In this document: positions 48,704-60,120 of the stretch, piece by piece
Numbering within the stretch: position 1 is the stretch's first letter
How the letters are laid out: every line of letters starts with the position of its first letter
DNA from: Linanthus parryae
Taxonomy: Eukaryota; Streptophyta; Magnoliopsida; Ericales; Polemoniaceae
Length of the DNA stretch: 64,000 nucleotides
Direction of reading: 5' to 3'
NCBI GenBank assembly: GCA_023055425.1
Contig: JALGPY010000012.1
Coordinates: 12,397,922-12,461,921 of the forward strand
Program-made: the position numbers and the translations under genes
The notes under the pieces: generated by a model
Database searches by the model: none
Told to the model about the DNA's origin: nothing
Seen by the model: only the letters and a program-made list of their open reading frames with translations

Positions 48704-48965
48704 TACCAGTCCGTCCCGGCTCTTTCTTCCCATCTGACTTTTTTGACTCGTATCTGGGTCATTTTGACCGGGTGATTTGAATAGCAGAATAATACGATTT
48801 TTTGATAATTTTTTCACCATATTATAGATCAACTTTTACTCTACAACATCATGAAAAAATTATCAAAAAATTATATCGATTTGCTATTCAAATCACCGGG
48901 TCAAAGTGACCCAGTGAATAGTGACAAAAGTCAGATTGGGAAGAAAGAGCTGGGACAGAGTGGTA
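48704..48965. mobile_element. Foldback MITE, copy 4 of 4, downstream of UPS
   Basis: Best-preserved copy: ends TACCAGTCCGTCCCGGCTC and complemented TACCACTCTGTCCCAGCTC, TA duplication at both edges, then CTTTCTTCCCA. Inner arms GGGTCATTTTGACCGGGTGA and CACCGGGTCAAAGTGACCCA. 262 bp, Stowaway-like (Tc1/Mariner). Confidence 0.85.
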
Positions 48966-49596
48966 ATCCTTAAGAAACACTGTTTATCACGATTGTATGA
49001 AGCGGAGGCAAGGTAATGTTAAAGATTGTTAGAAAATTACGTGTAACGCCCTTGGGGTTGCTTTATAATTAACTCAACTCGAAGGGAGTACGCTGCAGTT
49101 AGTTAGAAGTTGTCTACAAATAAAAACGGCTTCACATTAAATCATAAGTGTGGTTAAGTGAAACCTAGTTCTCCCCCTCTAACAATCATCCGAAGGCGGA
49201 ACATGCCGTGAAACATCGTGTTCGCCCTAGAGGCTCGCACGAATTGCTATGAGCTTAGAAGAAGTGAACACAATCGCAACAAAGATCAGGAATGTCGTCT
49301 GCGGATGATAACGCTACAAGAGGTAACCCTAAATCACTTCCGCTATAAGAGGTTCGTTCACTTCGACTTCGGCGTTGGGTCAGCCACCTAGCGAGACTCA
49401 ACTCCACTTAACTGTCTAGGGTTGACTTGCAGTAATATTCCTTCAAGAATAGCCATAGTTGCCCAAAGAGAAGCGGTCAGAAGGCAAAGGTGGTCCAAAG
49501 GCGAAGTTTGTTGGTGTGGGTCCACGCGGCCCGTACTTTGTGCACATGTGTGTGCATTTGTGTGGTTATTTTCTCATATGTGAGTGGTGTAAGTTT
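48966..49596. other. Spacer before Copia B
   Basis: No recognised gene or element. A 76-residue frame at 49459-49689 runs into the Copia LTR and is not supported. Confidence 0.5.
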
Positions 49597-51026
49597 TGTA
49601 GGGTTTTGATTCATGGATCGCGCAACGGAAGCATAATCAAACATAAAACCATGCAAAACCCTCCAAGGATCACAAGTCTAGATGCATAACGATAGTAAAG
49701 GTTAGAAATCATAAACACACCTTTGGGTTCTCCTTGATGACTTCAAACGCGAATAATGTCACGTTCTCTATAGTTGATCCACGCCTAGAGTTGATCCTAG
49801 ATCTCCCAAACTCCTTGGTGCTAGCCCGGAATAGGAAGAGGAAGAACCAATCACGCAAAACGAGACAAAAAGAGGGCTTCGGCCTCTTTTTGGCCGACGG
49901 GGACGAGGGCGGCGGCAAGGGGCGGCGTCGGGCCCTCCTTGTTGCTTGCTCTCTCTCCTTTGTTCTCTCCCACTCTTGTTATGTTCACTAATGAGCATAA
50001 GTTATGAGGAAGGAAGGAAGGAGGGTCCTTTATATAGTCCAACAACTCCTTGTTAACTACCTAAAGGACTTATTCTAGTCCAACTAGAATTCAATTTAGT
50101 CCCTTTCCTTGCAAATTAGTCCCTACTAACTTTGCAAGGGTTTGCAAAGTGATCCTTCTAATTAATTAATCCAATTAATTAATTCCTCTAGTTCAGCTCT
50201 ATATAGCGTGTGACCCCATAGGTTCTATCTAGTTGGTAGCAACTATTTGCTAATATGGACGGTTTCTAGCAAAACATCCATTCTAGCCAACTAATAGAAT
50301 AGTCATCTTGACAACCTTTGTACAAGTAATTGTCTCATCCTTTTGCCTCCATATCCGGATTGGACACGAGACATACAAGTCACACTCGTATATCCAATCC
50401 ATAGTTTCTCGATCCATGGGAATAGCCTTATTCGTGCAAATAACATCAATATCCTATATTGATTTATTTGAGTCTGGCCAGACATTCTTATAAGCACTAT
50501 CCCTCGAGTGGCCTAGGATATTTGCTCCCGTTATGTGGGAGGGGCAAATCCTCTCTACGTCCACTACGATCTCTAAGCTTGCTTCTCATTGTATCTAGTA
50601 CACGCCTTTATAACTACCCAGTTACGGTGTAGCGTTTAACGCTACCAAGATCACAATGATCCACAACTAGAATATCTAGTGACTTCAAGTCTAAGGATGA
50701 CAATACCATTGCACCGCGAGAAGCGCTTGTGACTCAACATAACATGTATGTAGCCTTCTCGGAGATGGGTCAATCCAGTGCAACATTCCGTAATGCACAC
50801 CTATGTGTTGGATCGTGATATCTCCATATCAATCCAACCCCATACTAGTCTATAGATGATTGTCCCATTTAATCATTATACTTGACTAGGGATATTTAAG
50901 ATAAACAACACAATTGTAAATCTAAGGACTTCATTATATTAAATATTCAATAAATAATAAATGAATTTTCTAGCCATATACAAATTCATACTAAACTAGA
51001 TTGCCTCTAGGGCATCTATTCCAACA
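49597..51026 (-). mobile_element. 3' LTR of Copia B
   Basis: 1430 bp, from TGTAGGGTTTTGATTCATGG to GGGCATCTATTCCAACA. Compared with the other LTR it lacks 4 bp at about 50187. Confidence 0.95.
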
Positions 51027-51042
51027 GTCTCCCACTTGCACT
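51027..51042 (-). other. Polypurine tract of Copia B
   Basis: The plus strand reads GTCTCCCACTTGCACT, i.e. AGTGCAAGTGGGAGAC directly before the 3' LTR on the minus strand. The last codon of the RT frame overlaps its outer edge. Confidence 0.85.
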
Positions 51043-52882
51043 ACAGCCAATCTGGCGCATCTCGTATGCCCATACTCCTAGTGTGCCCTTCATGCTTCCA
51101 CTGCGTGAGAGGCTTTGTAAGCGGGTCTGACAGATTATCATCTGTAGGAATCTTGCATATCCGAACGTCTCCTCTATCGATAATATCTCGAATCAGATGA
51201 AACTTCCTGAGCACGTGTTTGGACTTCTGGTGCGATCTTGGTTCCTTTGATTGCGCGATCGCCCCAGTGTTGTCACAGAACAACTCCACTGGATCCGCAA
51301 TGCTAGGGACCACACCAAGTTCAGAAACAAACTTTCTGATCCAAACAGCCTCCTTTGCTGCGCCATTTGCAGCAATGTACTCAGCCTCTGTTGTAGAATC
51401 AGCTACCGTCTCTTGCTTGGAACTCTTCCAGCTCACCGCGGCTCCATTCAGGCAAAACACATATCCCGATTGTGATCTAAAGTCATCTCTGTCGGTTTGG
51501 AAGCTTGCGTCAGTGTAACCCCTTACACGCAACTCTTCCTCACCGCCAAATATCAAGAAAGCATCCTTAGTTCTTCTCAAGTACTTTAGGATGTTCTTGA
51601 CAGCAATCCAGTGACTCTCACCCGGATTGGATTGGTATCTGCTTGTCATACTCAAGGCATATGACACATCTGGTCTAGTACATAACATGGCGTACATGAT
51701 AGATCCTATTGCCGAGGCATAGGGAATCCTACTCATGCGTTCCTTCTCAATCTCATTGGAAGGACAACCACTCTTCGAAAGAGTGACTCCATGTGACATG
51801 GGCAAGAATCCCTTCTTGGAATCTTGCATGTTGAACCGCTTCAACACCTTGTCAATATATGTACTTTGACTTAGGCCTAGCAACCTCTTAGATCTATCTC
51901 TATAGATCTTTATACCGAGTATATAGGCTGCTTCCCCTAAGTCCTTCATTGAGAAACACTTTCCGAGCCAATCTTTCACAGATTGCAGCATGGGAATGTC
52001 GTTTCCAATGAGTAGTATGTCATCCACATACAAGACCAGAAAAGCTACAGAGCTCCCACTAACCTTCTTGTAGACACAAGACTCATCTTCGTTTGTGATG
52101 AAGACAAACTCTTTGACCACTTCATCAAAACGTCGATTCCAACTCCTAGAAGCTTGCTTCAATCCATAAATGGATCGTTGCAGCTTACAGACTTTGTTGG
52201 CTTGCTTTGGATCCTCAAAACCCTCCGACTGTATCATATACACGTCCTCGAGGAGATTCCCATAAAGGAATGCTGTTTTGACATCCATCTGCCAAATCTC
52301 ATAGTCGTGGTATGCTGCAATCGCAAGTAGGATTCGGATGGATTTGGTCATTGCGACTGGTGAAAAGGTTTCATCGTAGTCAATATCATGAATCTGTCTG
52401 AATCCTTTAGCCACCAATCGGCCCTTATAGGTAATCACATTACCATCCATGTCGATCTTCTTCTTGAAGACCCACTTGCACCCTATGGGCCGCGCCCCAT
52501 CGGGTGGTTCCACCAAAGTCCATACTTTGTTGGTATACATGGATTCCATCTCGGATCTCATGGCTTCCAGCCACTTCTGAGAGTCTGGGCCACTCATGGC
52601 CTCCTCATAGGTAGTAGGCTCATCATCTATGAGCATCGTGTCACCGGAATCGGTTACGAGAAGTCCATACCTCTCGGGTTCCTGGCGCACTCTACTAGAT
52701 CTACGAAGCTCTTGTGTTACATGAACAGGTGGCTCCACAACTGTTTGTGGTTCCTGTTCATGTTCCATAATCGGTTCAGTGATTTGTGGTTCTTGAACCT
52801 CTTCAAGTTCTACATTCCTCCCACTTGCTTCTTTAGAGACAAACTCTCTTTCTAGAAACACGCCGGTCCGAGCAACAAACAC
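51041..52882 (-). CDS. Copia B reverse transcriptase-RNase H frame
   Basis: Open frame of 613 codons. After a Glu-rich linker the RT core shows TYKGRLVAKGFRQIHDIDYD, WQMDVKTAFLYGNLLEDVYM, SIYGLKQASRSWNRRF and the intact catalytic LYVDDILLIGND (about residue 290). RNase H follows with GYTDASFQTDRDDFRSQSGY, KQETVADSTTEAEYIA and LFCDNTGAIAQS, then KHVLRKFHLIRDII near the end. All main catalytic residues are present. It lies in a different frame from the gag-integrase part; in Copia elements the whole is one polyprotein, so the upstream frameshift would prevent its synthesis from this copy. Confidence 0.93.
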   Translation of the reverse strand: MFVARTGVFLEREFVSKEASGRNVELEEVQEPQITEPIMEHEQEPQTVVEPPVHVTQELRRSSRVRQEPERYGLLVTDSGDTMLIDDEPTTYEEAMSGPDSQKWLEAMRSEMESMYTNKVWTLVEPPDGARPIGCKWVFKKKIDMDGNVITYKGRLVAKGFRQIHDIDYDETFSPVAMTKSIRILLAIAAYHDYEIWQMDVKTAFLYGNLLEDVYMIQSEGFEDPKQANKVCKLQRSIYGLKQASRSWNRRFDEVVKEFVFITNEDESCVYKKVSGSSVAFLVLYVDDILLIGNDIPMLQSVKDWLGKCFSMKDLGEAAYILGIKIYRDRSKRLLGLSQSTYIDKVLKRFNMQDSKKGFLPMSHGVTLSKSGCPSNEIEKERMSRIPYASAIGSIMYAMLCTRPDVSYALSMTSRYQSNPGESHWIAVKNILKYLRRTKDAFLIFGGEEELRVRGYTDASFQTDRDDFRSQSGYVFCLNGAAVSWKSSKQETVADSTTEAEYIAANGAAKEAVWIRKFVSELGVVPSIADPVELFCDNTGAIAQSKEPRSHQKSKHVLRKFHLIRDIIDRGDVRICKIPTDDNLSDPLTKPLTQWKHEGHTRSMGIRDAPDWL

Positions 52883-54990
52883 TTTGTTCTCGGTTGGATT
52901 GTAAAGTAGTATCCCTTAGTTTCCTTAGGGTACCCCACAAATTTACACTTATCCGATTTAGGCCCTAGCTTGTCTGATTGTAAACGTTTTACATAGACAT
53001 CGCAGCCCCAAATCCTCATGAACGACAGTGTGGGACGCCTCCCACTCCACATCTCATATGGTGTCTTCATGACTGATTTAGATGGAACACGGTTAATGGT
53101 GAAAGCTGCACTTAATAGAGCGTAGCCCCAAAATGATAATGGAAGATCGGTTTGACACATCATAGATCGAACCATATCCAATAGGGTTCGATTCCTCCTC
53201 TCGGACACGCCATTCCATTGTGGCGTTCCGGGTGGAGTGAGTTGGGACACGATCCCACACTCTCTAAGATAGTCGTCAAACTCTTGGCTCAAGTATTCTC
53301 CTCCACGATCCGATCGTAGAGCCTTGATACTTTTGCCAAGTTGCTTCTCTACTTCACTCTTGAATTCTTTGAACACTTCAAAGGATTCGGATTTTGCCCT
53401 AATAAGGTACACAAATCCATATCTACTGTAATCATCAGTAAATGTAATGAAGTAGACATAACCACCCCTGGCTGGCGTGGCAAATGGCCCACACACATCG
53501 GTATGTATGAGCGCCAATTGCTCACTAGTCCTCTCACCTTTCTTATTGAAAGGGGACTTTGTCATTTTTCCCAATAAACAAGCCTCACATGTCTCATATG
53601 ATTCAAAATCAAATGAGTCTAGTAATCCATCCTTATGGAGTCTAGATACACGTTTCTCATTTATGTGGCCTAAACGACAGTGCCATAAATAAGCAGGATT
53701 TAAATCATTTATTTTAATCCGCTTGGTATTAATGTTGTAGACAGGATTGCTTAGATCAAGGACATAAAGTCCATTAAATAATTGCGCACTAAAATAGTGA
53801 ATATTATTTAAATAAAAGGAACAACAATTGTTCTTTATTGAAATAATAAAACCTTCCTTGTCGAAACAAGAAATAGAAATAATGTTTCTGCTCATAGCAG
53901 GCACAAAATAGCAATTATTTAATTCTAAAACTAATCCTGAAGGCAGAGATAGCTCGCACACGCCTATGGCCAACGCAACAACCTTTGCTCCATTCCCAAT
54001 GCGCAGATCTACCTCCCCTTTAGCCAATCTTTTACTTCTCTTTAGATCCTGCATATTTCGACAAATATGAGATCCACATCCAGTATCTAATACCCATGAT
54101 GTAGAGACAGTTAAATTGACATCTACAACAAAAATACCTGGTGGTGGTGGAATCACTATTCCAAGCCTCTTGTCCTCCAGATATTTTGGGCAGTTCCTCC
54201 TCCAGTGTCCAGGCTGACTGCAGTAGTGACACTCACCTTTAGTCACGGCCTTGGCAATGCCACCAACAGGCTTAAGGGCAGGTTCCTTGGACTTGGCAAC
54301 TGACTTGCCTTTGCCCTTGGAGGAAGAGGCAAACCTTTTGCCCTTTCCTTTCTGCACCATCATAATGGCCTTGCCCTTACCTTTGTTGATGCTCTGTTCA
54401 GCCGTCCTCAACATGTTGAGCAAATCTGACAGTGGTTTAACGATCTCGTTCATGTTATAGTTCATAATGAACTGTCCATAACTCTCGGGCAACGATTGCA
54501 ACACGAGATCGGTTGCCAACTCTTGGCCGACCGGGAACCCAAGTCGGGCGAGATTCTCCAAGTGCCCGATCATTCGGAGTACATGGGGTCCCACCGGGTT
54601 CCCTTCTGCCAGATGACATTTGAACAGTGCCTTTGAGACCTCATACCTCTCTACCCTCGCCTGCTCTTGAAAGAGCTGCTTTAGATGTTCGATCATATCG
54701 ACAACATTCATGTTTTCGTGTTGCTTCTGAAGCTCAGAAGTCATGGTGCAAAGCATAAGGCATGCCGCATCATTAGCGTCATCAACACGCTTTTGATACG
54801 CCTTTAAGGCAGCAGGTGTTTGGTTCTCTGGACCTTCTGGAACATGCTCCTCTATTGCGTACAGTTTCTTCTCTTGCTTGAGAACAATTCTCAAGTTTCT
54901 GTACCAATCAAGAAAGTTGGTTCCAGAGAGCTTGTCCTTCTCAAGGACAGATCGTAGGGAATGTTGTGAACTCGATGAGTTGTTTGCCAT
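52852..54990 (-). CDS. Copia B gag-protease-integrase frame
   Basis: Frame from MANNSSSSQHSLRSVLEKDK (start at 54990; an upstream in-frame ATG at 55020 is less likely, as homologous copy A starts at the matching place). Gag, then a zinc knuckle CHYCSQPGHWRRNC (about residue 253), protease WVLDTGCGSHICRNM (about 298), GAG-pre-integrase with the HHCC finger (HCRLGHINEKR, CEACLLGK), and integrase with LIHTDVCGPF, FTDDYSRYGF and PQWNGVSERRNRT (D, D, E). About 700 residues. The last 16 or so residues are off-frame: compared with copy A one base is missing near 52903, after GYPKETKGYYF. Confidence 0.93.
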   Translation of the reverse strand: MANNSSSSQHSLRSVLEKDKLSGTNFLDWYRNLRIVLKQEKKLYAIEEHVPEGPENQTPAALKAYQKRVDDANDAACLMLCTMTSELQKQHENMNVVDMIEHLKQLFQEQARVERYEVSKALFKCHLAEGNPVGPHVLRMIGHLENLARLGFPVGQELATDLVLQSLPESYGQFIMNYNMNEIVKPLSDLLNMLRTAEQSINKGKGKAIMMVQKGKGKRFASSSKGKGKSVAKSKEPALKPVGGIAKAVTKGECHYCSQPGHWRRNCPKYLEDKRLGIVIPPPPGIFVVDVNLTVSTSWVLDTGCGSHICRNMQDLKRSKRLAKGEVDLRIGNGAKVVALAIGVCELSLPSGLVLELNNCYFVPAMSRNIISISCFDKEGFIISIKNNCCSFYLNNIHYFSAQLFNGLYVLDLSNPVYNINTKRIKINDLNPAYLWHCRLGHINEKRVSRLHKDGLLDSFDFESYETCEACLLGKMTKSPFNKKGERTSEQLALIHTDVCGPFATPARGGYVYFITFTDDYSRYGFVYLIRAKSESFEVFKEFKSEVEKQLGKSIKALRSDRGGEYLSQEFDDYLRECGIVSQLTPPGTPQWNGVSERRNRTLLDMVRSMMCQTDLPLSFWGYALLSAAFTINRVPSKSVMKTPYEMWSGRRPTLSFMRIWGCDVYVKRLQSDKLGPKSDKCKFVGYPKETKGYYFTIQPRTKCLLLGPACF

Positions 54991-56644
54991 TTGGTATTCT
55001 ACAAAAAGGAAAATACGCAAGTTTTAGTATTTGTGAATTTTTGGCTATATTTAATAATGGCTAGTTTATTAAATATAGCTCCCACTATTTTTCTACGGAT
55101 TAATAACCCTCAAGATATTAATGAGGAAAATATCCTTATATTTTCTAGTGGGCCAAGATCCATCTTTCAACTCCTTATGAGCTTGCTTTGGCAAGTCACC
55201 CATAATTTGTCTACTTTAGGTAGGAACGATTCCAATTGCATCCCATATGCAACTCTTGGTTCAATCGGGCAAATAGCTCCTTATTTATCCATCCTTATGG
55301 ATAATCCCAATTGATTGCCTCTAGGTTTCTTAATCAAATTAATAGCCTAGTTGTGTTCAACCTCTTATCTAAACAATTGCACATTGTTACGTGCCATCGC
55401 ATTCCATCGTTACCAAGTCGCCATGCTTTGGCACGCACGAGCTTGATAAATAATGATGATAATGAGTGTTTAAATAACGAGAAGGCAAGAACACAATATT
55501 TGAATTTTGAGGGATTTTAAATTCAATTCTTTTAATTGTTTTGTTGATCAATATCAACTAATCTATCTATTTGAGTTTGGGCACAACTCCAAATAATAGA
55601 TCCGGGTTGTCTAATTATCTTATTATCCTAATTGCATGCATCATTCATACACAAATAATAAGACAATAAATAAACAACCACAAAACAGAAATTAAACGTG
55701 ATGTGGATATGGCCTTTTCTAGACTAAGATAATTCCAAGCCAATGGAATTATCTATGAACCCTAAGCAAACACATCTCCATGCGTCTTGATCTTTTGGTC
55801 CATCCTTCATAGTCTTGTGGAATACTCCATGCTCCATGCTCCATCTTTTGTGGCTTCTTTGGCTTTGGGCTTCTTCTCTCCAATCTTGGCTAACAATCTA
55901 CTTTATCTAGTACTAGCTAAAATCTATACTAAAAATAAATCTCACAAGTTGAGAATAAAAATGGCACGCAGGCCATAAAACCCTTATTAATTATTACAAT
56001 TAATTGATCAGCTCGCAGGCCGTAAAACCAAACCACAAAATTAAACATCCACATCAAACCACATCCTAAGGCCATATCCAATCACCATGCGATTTGCACA
56101 TAAACAGTTAAAATCCAATTTTAACGCGCTTGGTCAATTTTAATTGATTATAGGATTTTCTAGGGTTAAAACGGTCCATGGGCCCAACAATCCAATTGCC
56201 CGGACCCAATAAAGCGAACCATAAGGCCCTAGGGCCGGCGCGGCCCTAAACCCGCAAGCTAGGCCCGCGGGTTAGGACCGCCCGGCCCCTTAGGGCTCCC
56301 AAGCTTGGGCGGCAAGCAAGGGGGCGGTCCCTAGGGGGGCCGAACCCTTCTATGGGAGTTGTTTCCAAAACAACTCCCTTGCTTGGTGCCCAAGTTTGGT
56401 TGTTTCCTTGTTTTGGGAGAAATCCTTCTTCCCCAAGGATGCCAAAACCTTAGATCTAAGATCCTAAAATTTATCAAACTCACCAATCCATGCATCCAAG
56501 CAAAAATTGGATCTTGTTATGATTAATTATTGACAAATTGCATCCCATGCTTGATTTGTCTTGTTTTACGCGATAAACAATCAAATTGAGGTGTAAAACA
56601 ACTAAAACGTAACACATAAACTACGTTTATGCTCTATGACCTGT
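54991..56644 (-). other. Copia B untranslated leader
   Basis: 1.65 kb between primer site and gag start. No supported protein. A GC-rich block at about 56200-56350 (GGGCCGGCGCGGCCC) could fold strongly and may hold packaging signals; this is inferred. Confidence 0.75.
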
Positions 56645-56657
56645 GGCTCTGATACCA
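56645..56657 (-). other. Primer-binding site of Copia B, tRNA-iMet
   Basis: The plus strand GGCTCTGATACCA is the complement of TGGTATCAGAGCC, which pairs with the 3' end of initiator tRNA-Met; one base separates it from the LTR. Confidence 0.93.
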
Positions 56658-56658
56658 C

Positions 56659-58092
56659 TGTAGGATTTTGATTCATGGATCGCGCAACAGAAGCATAATC
56701 AAACATAAAACCATGAAAAACCCTCCAAGGATTACAAGTCTAGATGCATAACGATAGTAAAGGTTAGAAATCATAAACACACCTTTGGGTTCTCCTTGAT
56801 GACTTCAAACGCGAATAATGTCACGTTCTCTATAGTTGATCCACGCCTATAGTTGATCCTAGATCTCCCAAACTCCTTGGTGCTAGCCCGGAATAGGAAG
56901 AGGAAGAACGAATCACCCAAAACGAGACAAAAAGAGGGCTTCGGCCTCTTTTTGGCCGACGGGGACGAGGGCGGCGGCAAGGGGCGGCGTCGGGCCCTCC
57001 TTGTTGCTTGCTCTCTCTCCTTTGTTCTCTCCCACTCTTGTTATGGTCACTAATGAGCATAAGTTATGAGGAAGGAAGGAAGGAGGGTCCTTTATATAGT
57101 CCAACAACTCCTAGTTAACTACCTAAAGGACTTATTCTAGTCCAACTAGAATTCAATTTAGTCCCTTTCCTTGCAAATTAGTCCCTACTAACTTTTCAAG
57201 GGTTTGCAAAGTGATCCTTCTAATTAATTAATCCAATTAATTAATTCCCAAATCTAGTTCAACTCTATATAGCGTGTGACCCCATAGGTTCTATCTAGTT
57301 GGTAGCAACTATTTGCTAATATGAACGGTTTCTAGCAAAACATCCATTCTAGCCAACTAATAGAATAGTCATCTTGACAACCTTTGTACAAGTAATTGTC
57401 TCATCCTTTTGCCTCCATATCCGGATTGGACACGAGACATACAAGTCACACTCGTATATCCAATCCATAGTTTCTCGATCCATGGGAATAGCCTTATTCG
57501 TGCAAATAACATCAATATCCTATATTGATTTATTTGAGTCTGGCCAGACATTCTTATAAGCACTATCCCTCGAGTGGCCTAGGATATTTTCTCCCGTTAT
57601 GTGGGAGGGGCAAATCCTATCTACGTCCACTACGATCTCTAAGCTTGCTTCTCATTGTATCCAGTACACGCCTTTATAACTACCCAGTTACGGTGTAGCG
57701 TTTAACGCTACCAAGATCACAATGATCCACAACTAGAATATCTAGTGACTTCAAGTCTAAGGATGACAATACCATTGCACCACGAGAAGCGCTTGTGACT
57801 CAACATAACATGTATGTAGCCTTCTCGGAGATGGGTCAATCCAGTGCAACATTCCGTAATGCACACCTATGTGTTGGATCGTGATATCTCCATATCAATC
57901 CAACCCCATAGTAGTCTATAGATGATTGTCCCATTTAATCATTATACTTGACTAGGGATATTTAAGATAAACAACACAATTTTAAATCTAAGGACTTCAT
58001 TATATTAAATATCCAATAAATAATAAATGAATTTTCTAGCCATATACAAATTCATACTAAACTAGATTGCCTCTAGGGCATCTATTCCAACA
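56659..58092 (-). mobile_element. 5' LTR of Copia B
   Basis: 1434 bp, nearly identical to 49597-51026. Bounded by TGTAGGATTTTGATTC and CTATTCCAACA and followed by the target duplication AGTTT. Confidence 0.95.
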
Positions 58093-58097
58093 AGTTT

Positions 58098-58471
58098 TCG
58101 CTCACACAGTGAGAGGAGGGCTATTTAGAGTGTCTTATGGGGAAAGAGGGGAAAAGATGCAGCACCTCCGGTGGCGGACTTAAAATAGCATGGTTTAACT
58201 AACTTATGGCTTTTCAACCTTTAGATTAAATAAACCCCAGCCTTTCGATCTCACATACCATTCACTTAACTACTCACTTATCTACCCACTACTTAAAAAT
58301 TTATCCCCTCTCTCGGATTAATTTACGTAACTTATCAAAAGTGTGTAAGAACATGACTTGATGGATATCATATGAAATTATCAAGGACGCCATTTTCATC
58401 TTCTCCTCCATAAAAATCGATTATGAAACGTGTTTTTTGGGTAGCGCCCTCGGGCACATGCAATCCCCTAG
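58098..58471 (+). mobile_element. Possible Helitron 3' end
   Basis: A hairpin GCCCTCGGGC (58446-58455), then 12 nt, then CTAG (58468-58471) followed by T, as in Helitron 3' ends and very like the candidate at 26325. The 5' end is not identified and may lie left of Copia B. Confidence 0.4.
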
Positions 58472-58849
58472 TCTGTAATAAGAGGGGAAGCATAATTGTC
58501 GTAATACCCCACATTTTTGGTTGAATTATTTTGGTAATTACATAAATCATACGGATTATTTTAGTAACTGCAATTTGTTAAAGCGGTGGTAAACCCATTT
58601 CTATTTTGCTAACTATTTAACCAAGTTTCTATTTTATTTTAATATAATTCAAACTTTCATTTTTTCTGTCTCTATTTTTATTTCAATATAATTTCCTATT
58701 TTTTGTAAAAATTTAATCCCCGTTTTTATTTTATTTAAATTTGTTTTTCTATAACTATTTTTTTTATCATTCATCATATATTTTAATTATATATAATTTG
58801 AAAGGGGAGTAAGCAGGTAGAAATGCAGCACAGATACTCTAGAAGGGGG
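58472..58849. other. AT-rich spacer
   Basis: Contains imperfect repeats of a TTTTATTTCAATATAATT-like phrase (58630-58700). No gene seen. Confidence 0.5.
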
Positions 58850-60106
58850 GGGGGGGAGGTGTTGAATTAAGTATGCCAACTTTTTCTAAAACTTGCAAAG
58901 ATGAGAGTTTCTGTGAAGAGTAATGAAGTTCAAGGCCTTGAAAACAGTTTCAAGCATTTGAAGTGAAATACAGTTTAAGGGAAAACATACAAGTCTTTTT
59001 CAAGGTCTTGAAAATAATTTCAAACCCTTAAACACAGACTAGTTTGAATGCTGTGTAAAACAAGTAAAAGAATGATATGATGAATGCAAGGGACACATGA
59101 TTCATAGAGTTCAGTTCACTTGGACCTACGTCTCTACCTGAGGGATCTTATCCCTGCAGGATTTTCAACACAATTCTTATTAATCAAAAGCTAAGCCCTA
59201 GATCCCAAGCACAAAGATATGTCTTACTCTGTTACAGCTAGTGGTTCACAAACCTATCTATTACCTGCTCTAGCTAACTGATTAACTAAGAATTCTCTAT
59301 TGTTCACTTTGAATAATCCTTGAGAATAAGAGCTAGAATTAGTATAAGAATGATATAAAAATTAAGTACAAATCAGAAGAACACTGAAAGTGGAACTGCA
59401 ATGAAGAATGCAGTGATCTTCTGTGAGATGAATTGTGAGAATGGTGTGCTTCTTTGATGCTTGTGAATCCTGGAATGTGTCTCTCCTTTTTTTTGCCCGT
59501 TGAGTGTTTTATCAAATGCTTCAAATTGAGATCCATTTATACTGCTCAATTGTTCAGCAAATCTTCATGATTTTCAGCAACAAACTTCCTATTTGTTAGG
59601 CAACAATATTTGACTTCTCCAACAGTCTTTCCAACGGATAGTTGATCAGAATCTTCAAAGATAATAAGCTGATATTGTCTTTAAATGTATTGAGAAGCTG
59701 TCATGAGGGTTTTATTGATCACAGAATCACATTCTCTCATTATTTCATTTCCTGCAAAATCCAGGTTAGGAAATCAATCCTGCAAAATAGGAAATGAAAT
59801 TTTCCCTGCAAAACTAAGTCAAACAGGTTAATTAGATGAAGTCTAAGTGAATCAAAAGCTTATGTATTTCATCATCAAGTAATAACAGATCATATATAGG
59901 GATGATAGAGTTAGAATAAGATTAGAAGACTCAGAGAAACTCCCCCTAGAATGTACATACAAGTCAAACAGTTTCAAGGCTTTGAACATTGTTTCAAGGC
60001 CTTGAAATAGCTCTGCCTGTGAAACCTGTGATTCAAGGCTTTGAAAACTATTTCAAGGCCTTGAAATAGCTATGTATTTCAAGCTTGTGAAACCTGTGAA
60101 CTTACA
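58850..60106 (-). mobile_element. SIRE-like Copia LTR, left edge uncertain
   Basis: On the minus strand AAGAGGGAGAT (60107-60120, polypurine tract) precedes TGTAAGTTCACAGG, the typical start of SIRE/Maximus LTRs. The left end is not defined; a run of 13 G lies at 58845-58857. The LTR carries a cluster of CAAGGCCTTG palindromes. The body of the element would lie to the right and is mostly missing. Confidence 0.55.
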
Positions 60107-60120
60107 ATCTCCCTCTTGAT

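Larger units (their letters stand above)
49597..58092 (-). mobile_element. Complete Copia element B (Angela-type), 8496 bp
   Basis: Full structure on the minus strand: LTR 58092-56659, initiator-Met primer site, leader, gag-pol, polypurine tract, LTR 51026-49597. The target duplication AGTTT is perfect (49592-49596 and 58093-58097). LTRs begin TGTTGGAATAGATGCCCTAG, as in Angela/BARE-type elements. By eye the LTRs differ by about 19 substitutions and one 4-bp indel over 1.43 kb. Coding is intact except for one frameshift near 52903. Confidence 0.95.

Noticed and set aside
56644..56657. tRNA gene at the Copia primer site
   Set aside because: Only the short complement of the tRNA-iMet 3' end is present; no tRNA body. 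The same holds for the tRNA-Asp matches at 391 and 23294.
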